NCBI RefSeq assembly: GCF_003945385.1
Contig: NZ_AP018920.1
Location: 7,006,001-7,070,000 of the forward strand
Source of the DNA: Pseudonocardia autotrophica
GTDB taxonomy: Bacteria; Actinomycetota; Actinomycetes; Mycobacteriales; Pseudonocardiaceae
DNA: 64,000 nucleotides
Direction: 5' to 3'
Each line of letters begins with the position of its first letter. Position 1 is the first letter of the stretch. Positions 8,724 to 20,142 of the stretch are shown here, in pieces. The notes beneath the pieces are model-generated. The model was not told the DNA's origin. It searched no databases and saw only the letters and a program-made list of their open reading frames with translations. The position numbers were made by a program, and so were the translations under genes.

Positions 8724-9578
8724 TCATCCGGACGACGCGGGGTTCCCTCCGTCGTCCCAATCCGAACCGGTCGCCCGGGCCGCGGCCTGCTGCTTGCCGA
8801 GCTCCAGTCCGGCGTCCTGGGCCAGCCCGACCCCCTCGGCGAGCCCGGATCCGCGCACGGCCGCGGGGAGCAGGCCGGTGCGGATGGTGTCCTCCAGCCG
8901 CCCGATCGCCGCGCCGGCCTGCCGGAGCAGCGTCGCCAGCTCATCGATCCTGCGGATGATCGTCAGGGCCGTGTCGGCGACCTGCTTGACGATCATGGCG
9001 ATCGCAATCGGCAGTGCCGTCCCCGCGGTGGCGAGCGCTGTCACTCCCCACACGATCAGCCAGGAGGCCACGCGGACCACCAGATCGGCGATCATGTCGC
9101 GGACGATCGCCCGCTCGGTGCCGACCATCGACGCGGAGCCGAGCACCAGGTCCGCCACCTCCCGCGCGGCCGTGGACAGTGTCCGCAGCCCCTCCTGGTG
9201 CTCGGTCAGCGTCCGCCCGAAGCCGGTCCCCGCCGTGCCCTCCCAGGTGCCCGCGGTGGCGCGCACCCCGTCCAGTGCCGTGGCCGCGGTACCGAGATCG
9301 GCGGAGATCCGTTGCCAGTCATCGGCCCGGGCGGTGATCTGCACCGGGTCGCCGCACAGCTGGTCGAGCGGGATCCGCAAGGTGTCGAAGTACTCCATCG
9401 CCCAGCCGACCCCGGCCCTGCCGAGCTCACCGATCGGGTTCGCGACGAATCCCAGCGCGTCCAGCCCGGCCACGACCCCGGCGACCGCGATGCCGCCGGC
9501 GTCCTGCTCCCGGACGGCGGTCGAGACGTCGTCGATCGACGAGAGCAGCCCGGCCCCGTCCAGCGGGGGCGCGCTCAC
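8724..9578 (-). CDS. WXG100/PPE-like putative type VII secretion substrate
   Basis: 284 residues, mostly helical. A W-x-G element (TWEGTAG, near residue 113) sits between predicted amphipathic helices, typical of WXG100-superfamily hairpins secreted by ESX systems. A hydrophobic stretch around residues 160-190 follows. No recognisable toxin or enzyme domain is seen at the C-terminus. The start overlaps the stop of the EspC-like gene (ATGA at 9575-9578), so the two are coupled; paired small helical partner plus larger WXG protein is the usual ESX substrate arrangement. Confidence 0.7.
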   Translation of the reverse strand: MSAPPLDGAGLLSSIDDVSTAVREQDAGGIAVAGVVAGLDALGFVANPIGELGRAGVGWAMEYFDTLRIPLDQLCGDPVQITARADDWQRISADLGTAATALDGVRATAGTWEGTAGTGFGRTLTEHQEGLRTLSTAAREVADLVLGSASMVGTERAIVRDMIADLVVRVASWLIVWGVTALATAGTALPIAIAMIVKQVADTALTIIRRIDELATLLRQAGAAIGRLEDTIRTGLLPAAVRGSGLAEGVGLAQDAGLELGKQQAAARATGSDWDDGGNPASSG

Positions 9579-9901
9579 CGGGGTTCCTCCACCACGTCGA
9601 CCCGGGTGAACTCCAGGGCCGCCCGCTGGTCGGCCTCGCGGTAGCCGGTCGCCGCCTGCTCGAGCGCCGCGGACAGCTCGCCGAGCGTGCCCCCCAGCCC
9701 CTCCAGCGCCTCGGCCCCGGCCCGCATCGCCGCGGTCGCGTCGGCGGCGAAGAAGCTGCCGATCGCCCCGTAGGCATCGGTGTCCAGGTCGGTCGCCGAC
9801 GGTCGCATCGCCGTGACGTCGGCGGCGAGCTGACGGAGCAGGCCGGCCTGGGTACCGAGGATGTCCGGATCGACCCGGAACCCGGCCGCCGGTGACGTCA
9901 C
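9575..9901 (-). CDS. EspC-like small type VII secretion protein
   Basis: 108-residue all-helical protein resembling the EspC/ESX-1 excreted factor family: begins with GFRVDPDILGTQAGLLRQLAADV and has a central DxxAYGAIGSFFA element. Such proteins are secreted with, or chaperone, a larger WXG/PPE partner. It overlaps the YbaB-like gene upstream and the WXG/PPE-like gene downstream by 4 bp each, so the three proteins are made together. No core ESX machinery (EccC, EccD, MycP) is in the window. Confidence 0.7.
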   Translation of the reverse strand: MTSPAAGFRVDPDILGTQAGLLRQLAADVTAMRPSATDLDTDAYGAIGSFFAADATAAMRAGAEALEGLGGTLGELSAALEQAATGYREADQRAALEFTRVDVVEEPR

Positions 9902-10230
9902 CGCCCGGCCCCGGAGATCAGCGGTTCCATGATCTTCTCGACCTGCCCGGCCACGTCGGCCGCGGCCTCACCGGCCAGCCGCAGCACCGTCTCGGCGAGC
10001 CGGGCCCGGGGCATGTCGTCGGCCCGGACGCCGATGCTCAGGCCGGTCAGGTGGCCGGACTGGTCGACGGTCACCACGACCGCGCCGTCGCGGGTCCGTG
10101 CGGTCGCCGTCACCGTCGCGATCCGGGCCCTGGCCGCCTCGGCCCGGGCCCGGATCTGCTCGACGCGCTCGCGGTACTCCTCGAGCCATGTTCCCGCCGG
10201 CGGCACGGCGGAGGTGTGTGGACGCTCCAT
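9898..10230 (-). CDS. YbaB/EbfC-like nucleoid-associated protein
   Basis: 110 residues with the YbaB/EbfC layout: an N-terminal helix (EEYRERVEQIRARAEAARARI), a central beta hairpin (DGAVVVTVDQSGHLTGLSI) and a C-terminal helix. Family members bind DNA as dimers. In actinomycetes YbaB-like genes often open small T7SS substrate operons, as here, where its stop overlaps the EspC-like start (ATGA). The specific role in this operon is unknown. Confidence 0.78.
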   Translation of the reverse strand: MERPHTSAVPPAGTWLEEYRERVEQIRARAEAARARIATVTATARTRDGAVVVTVDQSGHLTGLSIGVRADDMPRARLAETVLRLAGEAAADVAGQVEKIMEPLISGAGR

Positions 10231-10280
10231 GCGCGGCGACGATGCCCGTCACCGTCGCCGCGCACGGCCGAGCGTGCGGA

Positions 10281-12911
<2,631 letters not shown>

Positions 12912-13031
12912 GCTCCGCGGTCCTCCCGGTCCTTCGCTTGGGGTCTCTGGGTTGCGGGGAGCGGCATCCCGGCCCGTCTGCCTCACAGTGTGCCGGGGGG
13001 TGCGCCTCTCGACTCGTACAACGGCAGGAAA

Positions 13032-13052
13032 GTTGAGTCTGTTCCGCTCAGG
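13032..13052. promoter_or_regulatory. HAIR-like HspR operator upstream of clpB
   Basis: GTTGAGT, seven bases, GCTCAGG. The published HspR-associated inverted repeat is CTTGAGT-N7-ACTCAAG; three positions differ here. It lies about 121-141 bp before the clpB start, and the hspR gene is in the same window. Binding is inferred. Confidence 0.6.
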
Positions 13053-13448
13053 TCGGAGTTTTTCGAGAGGTTGCGGACGCGCGGGCACGACCCCGTGTGC
13101 CGCTGGGGTCCGGCCCACGGGGCCGCACCCGGCCGGACGGCGCAGGAACGCCCACACCGGTTCCGGTGAACCCGCCCCCGGGACGCACCGCCGACGCCCG
13201 GCGCAGGGCAGTGCCGGACAGCCGGGCAGTGCCGGACAGCCGGGCCGGGCGGTGCCGGACGAGGCGGTCGGCGCCGGGGGACGCGGGGCCGTGCCGGACC
13301 ACCGGACGCACCGGGCGTGGCGCGAGACCGAGCGTGTGACGCGCGCCCGGCCGAGGGCCGGCCCCGGGCGCACGAGTGCCGCCGGACGGATGCGCACGGG
13401 CTCACGGATACGAGCCCGCGCGGATGCGGGCCGTGCGCAGGCGCCGGG
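13053..13448. other. Intergenic region with short tandem repeats
   Basis: No gene is supported here in any frame. It holds two exact 18-bp units beginning GGGCAGTGCCGG at 13206-13223 and 13224-13241 followed by degenerate copies to about 13290. No promoter motif or terminator is clear. Confidence 0.5.
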
Positions 13449-14189
13449 TCAGCGAGCCGGCGGGCGTCCGCGCAGCGCGCGGGCGGAGCCTCCGCCGAGG
13501 TGGGTGGTGCTGGGGAACCGGCGCCGGGGCGGGCGGGGCACCCGCGGCGGGGTCCCCTTCGCGGCGAAGAAGTCGCCGCCCTTGCGGGCCGGGTCGTCGG
13601 TGCCCCATTCCCGCCGCTGGGTCACCCGCTCCATCCGCGGGATGTGCTTGCGGCAGTGGATGTAGGCCTCCTCGACCTGCACCACCACCCAGCGCTCGGC
13701 GCGGCGGCCGGCCGTCCGGTCCCGGGCCTGCCCGGGGAAGGTCGCGCGGAAGGCGTCGTCGTCGAGCACCCGGGCCCTGCCGTTGACGTGCAGACCGATC
13801 AACGAGTCGGTGAAGTCGACCATGAGCAGGCCGATGTGCGGGTTCTCGACGAGGTTGCCGAGGCTCGCGTACACACCGTTACCGCGGTACTCGGGGTAGG
13901 CGAGCGTGTACTCGTCGAGCACCCGGATGAATCCGGGCGGGCCGGCGCGGAGGGAACTGTCACATTCACCGTGCTCGTCGGAGGTCGCGATGAACGCCAT
14001 CTCCATCCGCGCGATGAACTCGATCATCCGCGGCAGCAGCCGGTCCCGGAGCTGGTCGCCGTAGAACCGGTCGGCCCTCGCCACACTGCCGATCTCGTCC
14101 TGCAGGATGTGCTCCCCGCCCGAACCCGGCCGGTGAACAGCGTGTTCGACGGCGTCCACGTCGGTCGGCGGGTGCTCGGCGACGGTCAC
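13449..14189 (-). CDS. Pyridoxamine 5'-phosphate oxidase-fold flavin/heme-type protein
   Basis: About 246 residues with a split-barrel fold like PNPOx-related proteins: RMIEFIARMEMAFIATSDEHGECDSS (first strand block), then GNGVYASLGNLVENPHIGLLMVDF and HVNGRARVLDDD. The family binds FMN, F420 or heme; which one is not visible. The C-terminus after WGTDDPARKGGDFFAAK is a basic Pro/Arg-rich tail. GTG at 14189 is the best supported start, though the ribosome site is weak. The gene is divergent from the flavohemoglobin gene. Confidence 0.75.
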   Translation of the reverse strand: MTVAEHPPTDVDAVEHAVHRPGSGGEHILQDEIGSVARADRFYGDQLRDRLLPRMIEFIARMEMAFIATSDEHGECDSSLRAGPPGFIRVLDEYTLAYPEYRGNGVYASLGNLVENPHIGLLMVDFTDSLIGLHVNGRARVLDDDAFRATFPGQARDRTAGRRAERWVVVQVEEAYIHCRKHIPRMERVTQRREWGTDDPARKGGDFFAAKGTPPRVPRPPRRRFPSTTHLGGGSARALRGRPPAR

Positions 14190-14549
14190 GGGACGATCTC
14201 GACCGGAGAGCACCGGAGCGGGGGTTCGCAGCGGCACGCGCACCACCGTGCCATCCGGGACGCCCAGGACCAAACGCTCGCCGGGACATCCGGGCGCCAC
14301 GCCACGTCGGCATTCCGGCGCACGGGCGCTATCCTGACCTCGGCGCCACCCACGCCATGACGAGTGACCACCGTCCCCGAACGGATGATTTGCAACCGTG
14401 TGTACCTGCCCACTGCCGCACAGTGAGCTAGTTGCGGTGCGACGTTCCACCGGACGGAGGCGCTCGCGTACCCTAACCGGCGGTGCGCGGACATCGATGT
14501 CCGGTATCACCGCGGCACGGAGCACGACCGAGGAGAGTGTCCGCCAGGC
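14190..14549. promoter_or_regulatory. Divergent intergenic region with 16-bp perfect palindrome
   Basis: A 360-bp region between the split-barrel gene and the flavohemoglobin gene. It contains the perfect palindrome CGGACATCGATGTCCG at 14488-14503, about 47 bp before the flavohemoglobin ATG, a good position for an operator. No other gene or RNA is supported. Confidence 0.45.
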
Positions 14550-15722
14550 ATGACTGCTGACCAGCTGATCGCCGGCGACGTCGCCCCGCAGCGACGCCCC
14601 GCCTCGGAGGCGGACCGGACAGTCGAGCTCATCCGGAACAGCTTCGCCCTCGTCGAGCCGCAGGCCGAGGAACTCGGCAAGCACTTCTACTCGACGCTGT
14701 TCGGGCGCGCCCCGGAGACCCGCGACCTCTTCCCGGTGAACATGGAGGTGCAGCGCAGCCGACTGTTGCGCGCCCTCGTGCACGTCGTGCAGATGGTGGA
14801 CCAGCCGGACGATCTGGTGCCGTTCCTGCAGCAGCTCGGCCGGGACCACCGCAAGTTCGGGGTGCTCTCCCAGCACTACGACGCGGTCGGCCACGCGCTG
14901 CTCTCCGCGATCGCCACCTACTCCGGCGAGAACTGGACCCCGGAGGTCGAGAAGGCCTGGACCGGCGCCTACGGGATCGTCGCCGACGCCATGCAGCAGG
15001 CCGCCGCCGCCGAGCGCGGCCCGGCGTCCTGGCTGGGCCGGGTCGTCGATCACCGCCGGATCGGCTGGGATCTGGCCGTCGTCACCGTCGCGACCGACCA
15101 GCCGGTGCCCTACCAGGCCGGCCAGTACCTCTCGGTGGAGACGCCGCACCGGCCTCGGCTGTGGCGTTACCTGTCGCCCGCCAACTCCCCGCGCCAGGAC
15201 GGGACGCTCGAGTTCCACGTCCGCGCGGTGGAGAACGGCTGGGTCAGCCGGGCGATCGTCGCGCACAGCCGGATCGGCGAGACCTGGCGGATCGGCCCGC
15301 CGATGGGTCGCATGGCCGTCCCGCACAACAGCGAGCGCGAGCTGCTGATGATCGCGGGTGGCACCGGTGTCGCCCCGATGAAGGCGCTGCTCGACGAGGT
15401 GCGGCGGCGTCCGCGCCCGCCGCGCACCCAGGTCTTCGTCGGCGGGCGGACCTGGGAAGACCTCTACGACTTCACGGCGCTGCGCAAGCTCTCCTACAAC
15501 TTCCCGTGGCTGGACGTCATCCCGGTCGTCGAGCACGAGGACGAGCCGTCGGGCGCCGAGACCGGCACCCTCGCCGACGTCGTGACCCGGTTCGGGGCCT
15601 GGAACGACCACGACGTCCTGGTCTGCGGTTCGCCGTCGATGATCCGCTCCACCGTCTCCCGGATGCTGGTCGCCGGGACGCCGCTGGACCGGATCACCTA
15701 CGACCCGTTCACGATGGACTGA
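14550..15722 (+). CDS. Flavohemoglobin-like globin/FAD/NAD(P)H reductase
   Basis: 390 residues: globin domain (1-150) with proximal-type histidine H100 in DHRKFG, then an FAD domain and an NAD(P) domain (IAGGTGVAPM about 269; VCGSPSMIRS near the end). Classical Hmp enzymes use this arrangement to convert nitric oxide to nitrate. The FAD-stacking motif R-x-Y-S is R206-Y-L-S here, so the isoalloxazine tyrosine position is leucine, and activity may differ from Hmp. ATG at 14550 is preceded by GAGGAGAG. A palindrome upstream suggests regulation, and a strong hairpin terminates the gene. Confidence 0.88.
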   Translation: MTADQLIAGDVAPQRRPASEADRTVELIRNSFALVEPQAEELGKHFYSTLFGRAPETRDLFPVNMEVQRSRLLRALVHVVQMVDQPDDLVPFLQQLGRDHRKFGVLSQHYDAVGHALLSAIATYSGENWTPEVEKAWTGAYGIVADAMQQAAAAERGPASWLGRVVDHRRIGWDLAVVTVATDQPVPYQAGQYLSVETPHRPRLWRYLSPANSPRQDGTLEFHVRAVENGWVSRAIVAHSRIGETWRIGPPMGRMAVPHNSERELLMIAGGTGVAPMKALLDEVRRRPRPPRTQVFVGGRTWEDLYDFTALRKLSYNFPWLDVIPVVEHEDEPSGAETGTLADVVTRFGAWNDHDVLVCGSPSMIRSTVSRMLVAGTPLDRITYDPFTMD

Positions 15723-15724
15723 CC

Positions 15725-15752
15725 GTGTGGGGGCGCCGCAGCGCCCCCACAC
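15725..15752. terminator. Bidirectional hairpin terminator
   Basis: Perfect 12-bp stem GTGTGGGGGCGC / GCGCCCCCACAC with a 4-nt loop, located between the convergent flavohemoglobin and dioxygenase genes. Confidence 0.75.
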
Positions 15753-15756
15753 CGGG

Positions 15757-16566
15757 TCAGAAGGCCTCGGCCGAGCGGACCGACAGGACGTGCAGGGTGC
15801 GGGCGCCGTGGAAGGCGTCCCGGCCGTGCAGGTACCGGTAGTTGTCCAGGATCAGCAGGTCACCGGCCTCCAGCCGGAAGCGCGGCGCGGCCTCGAACGC
15901 GGTCGCGAGCAGATCGGCGTACTCCTCGATCCGCGCGAGGTGCGCGTCCCACTCCGGCTCGCGGGGCACCGGCAGCGCGTAGTCGCTGGCCCGCACGGCC
16001 CGTCGGCCGCCGCGGGTGTGCTCCACCATCCGGCGCAGCAGCGGAACCAGCGGGACTCCCCGCGGCGGGTTCACCCGGCTGCCGAAGAAGTCGACGTCGT
16101 GGCCGGTCAGGAAGGCGTGCAGGTCCGGATGGTCGGTGGCCAGCCGGTCGACCACGGCGTACCCGTCGACGAGCACCGAGTCGCCGCCCGCCGGCGCCGG
16201 GGACGAGCAGTGCATCAGCAGGTAGTCCTCGTCCGGGTCGCGCAGCCGCACGGTGCGGCCGTGCACGTCGCCCTCCAGGTAGGCGCCGTCGTTGTGCAGG
16301 CCCAGCGCCGGTGAGTCGGTGCCGCCCTGCGGCCGGATCCCGAACAGCTCACGCAGCCGCCCGCCGAGCACCGTCGCCGCCGCGACGACCAGGGCCTCCG
16401 GGTCCTGTCCCTGCGCCGGGACCCGGACCACGCCGTCGGCCTGCAGCACCGCGCGGGCGTCGGCGAGCGCGGCCGGACGGGGCACGACGCCGGTGCCGTC
16501 CACCAGGTCCTTCAGCTCGGGCCGGGACTCGCCCCGGCGCCTCCCGTCGGTACCGGTCTCCGCCAC
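15757..16566 (-). CDS. TauD/TfdA-like Fe(II)/2-oxoglutarate dioxygenase
   Basis: 269-residue non-heme iron oxygenase of the clavaminate synthase/TauD class, which hydroxylates small molecules with 2-oxoglutarate as co-substrate. Seen: facial triad H91-x-D93 (LHNDGAY) and distal H247 (YRYLHGRDAFHG), followed by the arginine that binds 2-oxoglutarate (about R254). GTG at 16566 has a GGAGGG ribosome site 6 nt before it. It lies 62 bp behind a peptide-type ABC importer operon, which suggests the imported compound or a product is its substrate. Confidence 0.85.
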   Translation of the reverse strand: MAETGTDGRRRGESRPELKDLVDGTGVVPRPAALADARAVLQADGVVRVPAQGQDPEALVVAAATVLGGRLRELFGIRPQGGTDSPALGLHNDGAYLEGDVHGRTVRLRDPDEDYLLMHCSSPAPAGGDSVLVDGYAVVDRLATDHPDLHAFLTGHDVDFFGSRVNPPRGVPLVPLLRRMVEHTRGGRRAVRASDYALPVPREPEWDAHLARIEEYADLLATAFEAAPRFRLEAGDLLILDNYRYLHGRDAFHGARTLHVLSVRSAEAF

Positions 16567-16628
16567 GATGGCCCTCCGTTCGTGCCCCACTGATGCTGTC
16601 GCACCAGTCTGGCAGGAACGAGTGGTTC

Positions 16629-17486
16629 TCAGTACTGGCCGGACGGACCGGTCCAGCGCCGCTCCAGGGCCCGGCCGAGCCCGGTCACCAGCAGCGCCGT
16701 GCCGACCACCGCGGCCGCCGGCAACAGCACCAGCTGCGGCGCGTTGAACAGGAACTGCCTGCCCTCGGCGAGCATCACCCCCCACTCCGGGGTGGGTGGT
16801 TGCGGGCCGAGCCCGAGGAACGACAGCCCGGCGACCGTCAACAGGATGTTCGCGAACCGCAGGCACAGGTGCGACAGCAGCGGCCGGGTCAGGTTGGGCA
16901 GCACGTGCCGGAACGCGATCCGGCCCGGGCCGGCGCCGATCGCCAGCGCACCCTCGACGTACTCGCGGTTCCGTTCGCGCACGACGAGCTGGTAGGTGAG
17001 CCGCGCGAACGGTGTCCACCCGGCGACGACGATCGCGATCAGCAGCGACCACAGGCCCGGCGCCCCGCCCGATGCTGCCACCACGACCAGCCCGATGAGG
17101 ACCGCGGGGACGGCGACGAGGACGTCGATCGTGCGCTGGAACAGCTGTCCGACGAACCGCCCGGCCCACCCGGCGAGCACGCCCAGCACGGTGCCGATCA
17201 GCGCGCACAGCGCCAGCGCGACGAGGGTGAAGCCGACCGAGATCCGGGCACCGACCGCGAGCCGGGCGAGCAGGTCCCGGCCGAGCTGGTCGGTCCCGAG
17301 CGGATGCTCGAGCGACGGGCCGGCGAACCGGGAGCCCAGATCGTTGCCCGTCGGGTCGAGCGGCAGCAACGCGAACAGCACCAGCACACCGAGCAGCACG
17401 ACCGCACCGATCTGCAGTGGCCGCCGCAGCCGCTCGCTCCAGCCCGTCGTCAGGTATCCGCGCCCCGCCATCGCCTCCGCGCTCAC
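16629..17486 (-). CDS. Oligopeptide-type ABC transporter permease (DppC-like)
   Basis: 285-residue inner-membrane permease of the OppC/DppC class. Seen: HPLGTDQLGRDLLARLAVGARISVGF, the signature preceding the first core helix, and the EAA loop (EYVEGALAIGAGPGRIAFRHVLPN) that contacts the ATPase. The N-terminal helix starts around residue 20. GTG at 17486 overlaps the upstream permease stop (GTGA). No ATPase gene follows, although two normally do; the partner must be encoded elsewhere. Confidence 0.92.
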   Translation of the reverse strand: MSAEAMAGRGYLTTGWSERLRRPLQIGAVVLLGVLVLFALLPLDPTGNDLGSRFAGPSLEHPLGTDQLGRDLLARLAVGARISVGFTLVALALCALIGTVLGVLAGWAGRFVGQLFQRTIDVLVAVPAVLIGLVVVAASGGAPGLWSLLIAIVVAGWTPFARLTYQLVVRERNREYVEGALAIGAGPGRIAFRHVLPNLTRPLLSHLCLRFANILLTVAGLSFLGLGPQPPTPEWGVMLAEGRQFLFNAPQLVLLPAAAVVGTALLVTGLGRALERRWTGPSGQY

Positions 17487-18424
17487 CGGACCGCGCTCCG
17501 GGCCACCGGATCGAGCGACAGCGCGAGCAGCTCGGCGAGGATCCCGGCGAGTGCCGCCACCATCACCACCGCGAGCAGCCCGGCCTGGACGACCGGCAGG
17601 TCCTGGCCGAGGACCGCGTCGTAGAGCAGCCGTCCGAGCCCGGGCACGGCGAAGAGCACCTCCACCACGACCGAGCCGCCGAGCAGCCCGCCCAGGAACA
17701 GACCGGACATCGAGGCCACCGAGGTCAGCGCGAGCCGGCCGCCGTGCCGCCAGAGCACGGTGCCGTCGGACAACCCCTTGGACCGCGCGACGGTGACGTG
17801 CGGGCGGGCGAGCGCGTCGACGGTCTCGGCCCGGACGAGCTGGGCGGCGAGCGCCGCCGGGAACGCGGCCAGCGTGAGCACCGGCAGCACCGCCTGGGCC
17901 GGCGTGCCCCAGCCGGTCGCCGGGAGCAGCGGGAGGCTCACCGCGAACGTCAGCACCAGCACCGTCCCCAGCACGAACTCGGGCACCGCGACACCGAGCA
18001 CCGATCCGGCGGTCAGCAGCCGGTCGAGGCGGCCACCCGGGCGCCGCGCCGCGCGCACCCCGGCCGGGATGCCCACCAGCCCGGCGACGACGATCGCCGC
18101 GACGGTCAGCACGAGCGAGACCCCGAGTGCCGGCCACAGCAGGCCGGACACCGGGGTCCGGCTCGCGTAGGAGATGCCCAGGTCGCCGGTGAGCAGCGCG
18201 CCGGACCAGGCCAGGAACTGATCGAGCCAGGACCCGTCGAGGCCGTACTGCTCGCGCAGCGCCGCCAGGACGACCGGATCGGGCTCGGCCTCCCCGATCC
18301 GGCTGCGGAGCACGGCGAGCGCGGTGTCCTGGCCGGAGATGCGGGGCAGCAGGAACACCAGCACCGCCGCCGCGACGAACACGATCGGCAGTGCCAGCAG
18401 CCGCCGGATCAGCAGGGCGGTCAC
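17483..18424 (-). CDS. Oligopeptide-type ABC transporter permease (DppB-like)
   Basis: 313-residue OppB/DppB-class permease with about six membrane helices. Seen: N-terminal RRLLALPIVFVAAAVLVFLL helix, GDLGISYASRTPVSGLLWPAL before the core, and EAA loop region HVTVARSKGLSDGTVLWRH. GTG at 18424 lies 7 bp after the binding-protein stop, and its stop overlaps the DppC-like start (GTGA). It forms the heterodimeric channel with the next gene. Confidence 0.92.
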   Translation of the reverse strand: MTALLIRRLLALPIVFVAAAVLVFLLPRISGQDTALAVLRSRIGEAEPDPVVLAALREQYGLDGSWLDQFLAWSGALLTGDLGISYASRTPVSGLLWPALGVSLVLTVAAIVVAGLVGIPAGVRAARRPGGRLDRLLTAGSVLGVAVPEFVLGTVLVLTFAVSLPLLPATGWGTPAQAVLPVLTLAAFPAALAAQLVRAETVDALARPHVTVARSKGLSDGTVLWRHGGRLALTSVASMSGLFLGGLLGGSVVVEVLFAVPGLGRLLYDAVLGQDLPVVQAGLLAVVMVAALAGILAELLALSLDPVARSAVR

Positions 18425-18431
18425 GCCCGGG

Positions 18432-19991
18432 TCATCCGGTCTTGGCCAGCCCCGGCACCACCAGGGTCTTCGCCAGCGGGTCCACCGCGTACCCGGCGAC
18501 CCGGTCCCCGACACCGTTGGCGCGGGTGTGCACCAGCGGCACACCGACCGCGTCGGCGTTCAGCTGCTCCGCGGCCCTGGTGAAGATCGCCTGACGGGCG
18601 TCCGGATCGGTCTCGGTGGCGAGCGGCGCGAGCAGCGCGTCGAACTCCGGCGAGCAGTACCGGTTGATGTTGTAGGACCCGTCGCAGCTGTAGTCCGAGG
18701 TCAGGGTGGCGCCCGCGTCCGGGACGTCGAGCAGGTAGCTGCGCGAGAGCAGGTACATGTCGTAGTCGCCACCGAGCAGCGCGGGCTCCCGGGCGTCGTA
18801 GTCGCCGACCTGGATGGTCGCCTCGATCCCGGCCGCCCGGAGCATCTCCTGGACGGCGGTCGCGAGGGTCGGCAGCTCGGCCCGGGTGCTGTAGGTGCCC
18901 AGCTCGACCCGCAGCGGATTGTCCGGGCCGAAACCCGCCTCGGTCAGCAGCTGCCGGGCGCGGGCCGGATCGGCGGGCGGCGGCGGGTCCTGCGACCCCC
19001 AGGTGACGGCCGGGCCGAACAGTTCCGATGCCGGCACCGCGGACCCGGCGAGCGCCTGTTCGCCGAGCGCGGTCCGGTCGACGGCGGCCGTGACGGCCTG
19101 CCGGACCCGGATGTCGTCGAACGGCGCCCGGGACTGGTTGAGCAGCAGCGACGCGGTCCGCGGGGCGGCGACCGTCTCGTTCGTGTACTCGTCGCCGGTG
19201 AATTCGAGGGCCGCGGTCTCGGGCAGTTCCTGCGCGATGTCGGCGTCCCCGGCGCGCAGGGCGAGCGCCCGGGCCGACGGGTCGGGCACGAAGTTCGCGG
19301 TGATCCCGGCCAGCTGCGGCCGGTCGCCCCAGTAGCCGTCGTTGCGCTCCAGGGTCACCGTCTGGGTGCCGTTCACCTGGGTGATCGTCATCGGGCCGGT
19401 GCCGGTGCCCTGCACCGCCGGCGGGTTCGCGGCGAACGCCGACGGCGCGAGGATCGCGGAGTTCGCGCTGCTCAGCCGCAGCGGCAGGATCGGGTCCGGC
19501 TCGGTGGTGGTGATCCGGACGGCATCGGCGCCGTCCGCGGCCGCCTCCAGCCCGATGCCGCGCAGCGCCCGCGGCGGCGCCTCGACACCCGCGGTCCAGT
19601 TGAGCGCGGTGGCGACGGCATCGCCGGTGAGCGGCTCGCCGTTCTGGAAGGTGACGCCCGTGCGGAGCGCGAAGCGCCAGGTCCGGGGATCGTCCTGCTG
19701 CTCCCAGCTCGTCGCCAGCGCGGGGCGCGGTTCCCCGTCCGAGCCGGACGCGACCAGCGACTCGGTCACACCCAGCTGGGACAGGACGTAGGCGTCGTCG
19801 GTGTCCACCGCATAGCCGGCCGACGGCCCGAACGCCATCGCGATGGTGACCTCGGCATCGGGCACGACTTCGCCCGTTCCGCCTCCCGCACCACCGCAGG
19901 CGGTGAGTATCGCGGCGCTCGCGGCGAGCGCCGCGGCGACCCGGAACGGTGAACGACGGCGTCGCGCGACGACGACCGGAACGACGGTCAT
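18432..19991 (-). CDS. Peptide/nickel-type ABC solute-binding lipoprotein
   Basis: 519-residue substrate-binding protein of the DppA/OppA family (SBP_bac_5), anchored outside the membrane. Seen: basic N-terminus, hydrophobic signal and lipobox LTACGG (cysteine about residue 32), and family stretches such as FALRTGVTFQNGEPLTGDAV. It is first in an operon with two permeases and the TauD-like dioxygenase. The ATG at 19991 is preceded by GGAGAGG. The ligand is not predictable. Confidence 0.92.
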   Translation of the reverse strand: MTVVPVVVARRRRSPFRVAAALAASAAILTACGGAGGGTGEVVPDAEVTIAMAFGPSAGYAVDTDDAYVLSQLGVTESLVASGSDGEPRPALATSWEQQDDPRTWRFALRTGVTFQNGEPLTGDAVATALNWTAGVEAPPRALRGIGLEAAADGADAVRITTTEPDPILPLRLSSANSAILAPSAFAANPPAVQGTGTGPMTITQVNGTQTVTLERNDGYWGDRPQLAGITANFVPDPSARALALRAGDADIAQELPETAALEFTGDEYTNETVAAPRTASLLLNQSRAPFDDIRVRQAVTAAVDRTALGEQALAGSAVPASELFGPAVTWGSQDPPPPADPARARQLLTEAGFGPDNPLRVELGTYSTRAELPTLATAVQEMLRAAGIEATIQVGDYDAREPALLGGDYDMYLLSRSYLLDVPDAGATLTSDYSCDGSYNINRYCSPEFDALLAPLATETDPDARQAIFTRAAEQLNADAVGVPLVHTRANGVGDRVAGYAVDPLAKTLVVPGLAKTG

Positions 19992-20142
19992 GCGATGGGT
20001 CCTCTCCGGCGCCACGGATCGGGTGTCACCCGGCGCCCGGAAGATCCTCGGGATGTGTGAGCGGACGGTCAAGCTAGTGCGGGCATGCGCATATCTGACT
20101 ACTGCCATCGAGTCGCAGCTGCAAGAGCAGACCTGATACCAC

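Noticed and set aside
13206..13290. CRISPR-like short repeats
   Set aside because: Units are contiguous, with no unique spacers and no cas genes nearby; this is a simple tandem duplication.
14186..14494. 102-codon minus-strand ORF between the split-barrel and flavohemoglobin genes
   Set aside because: No ribosome site, no recognisable features, and it overlaps the start region of the split-barrel gene in another frame.
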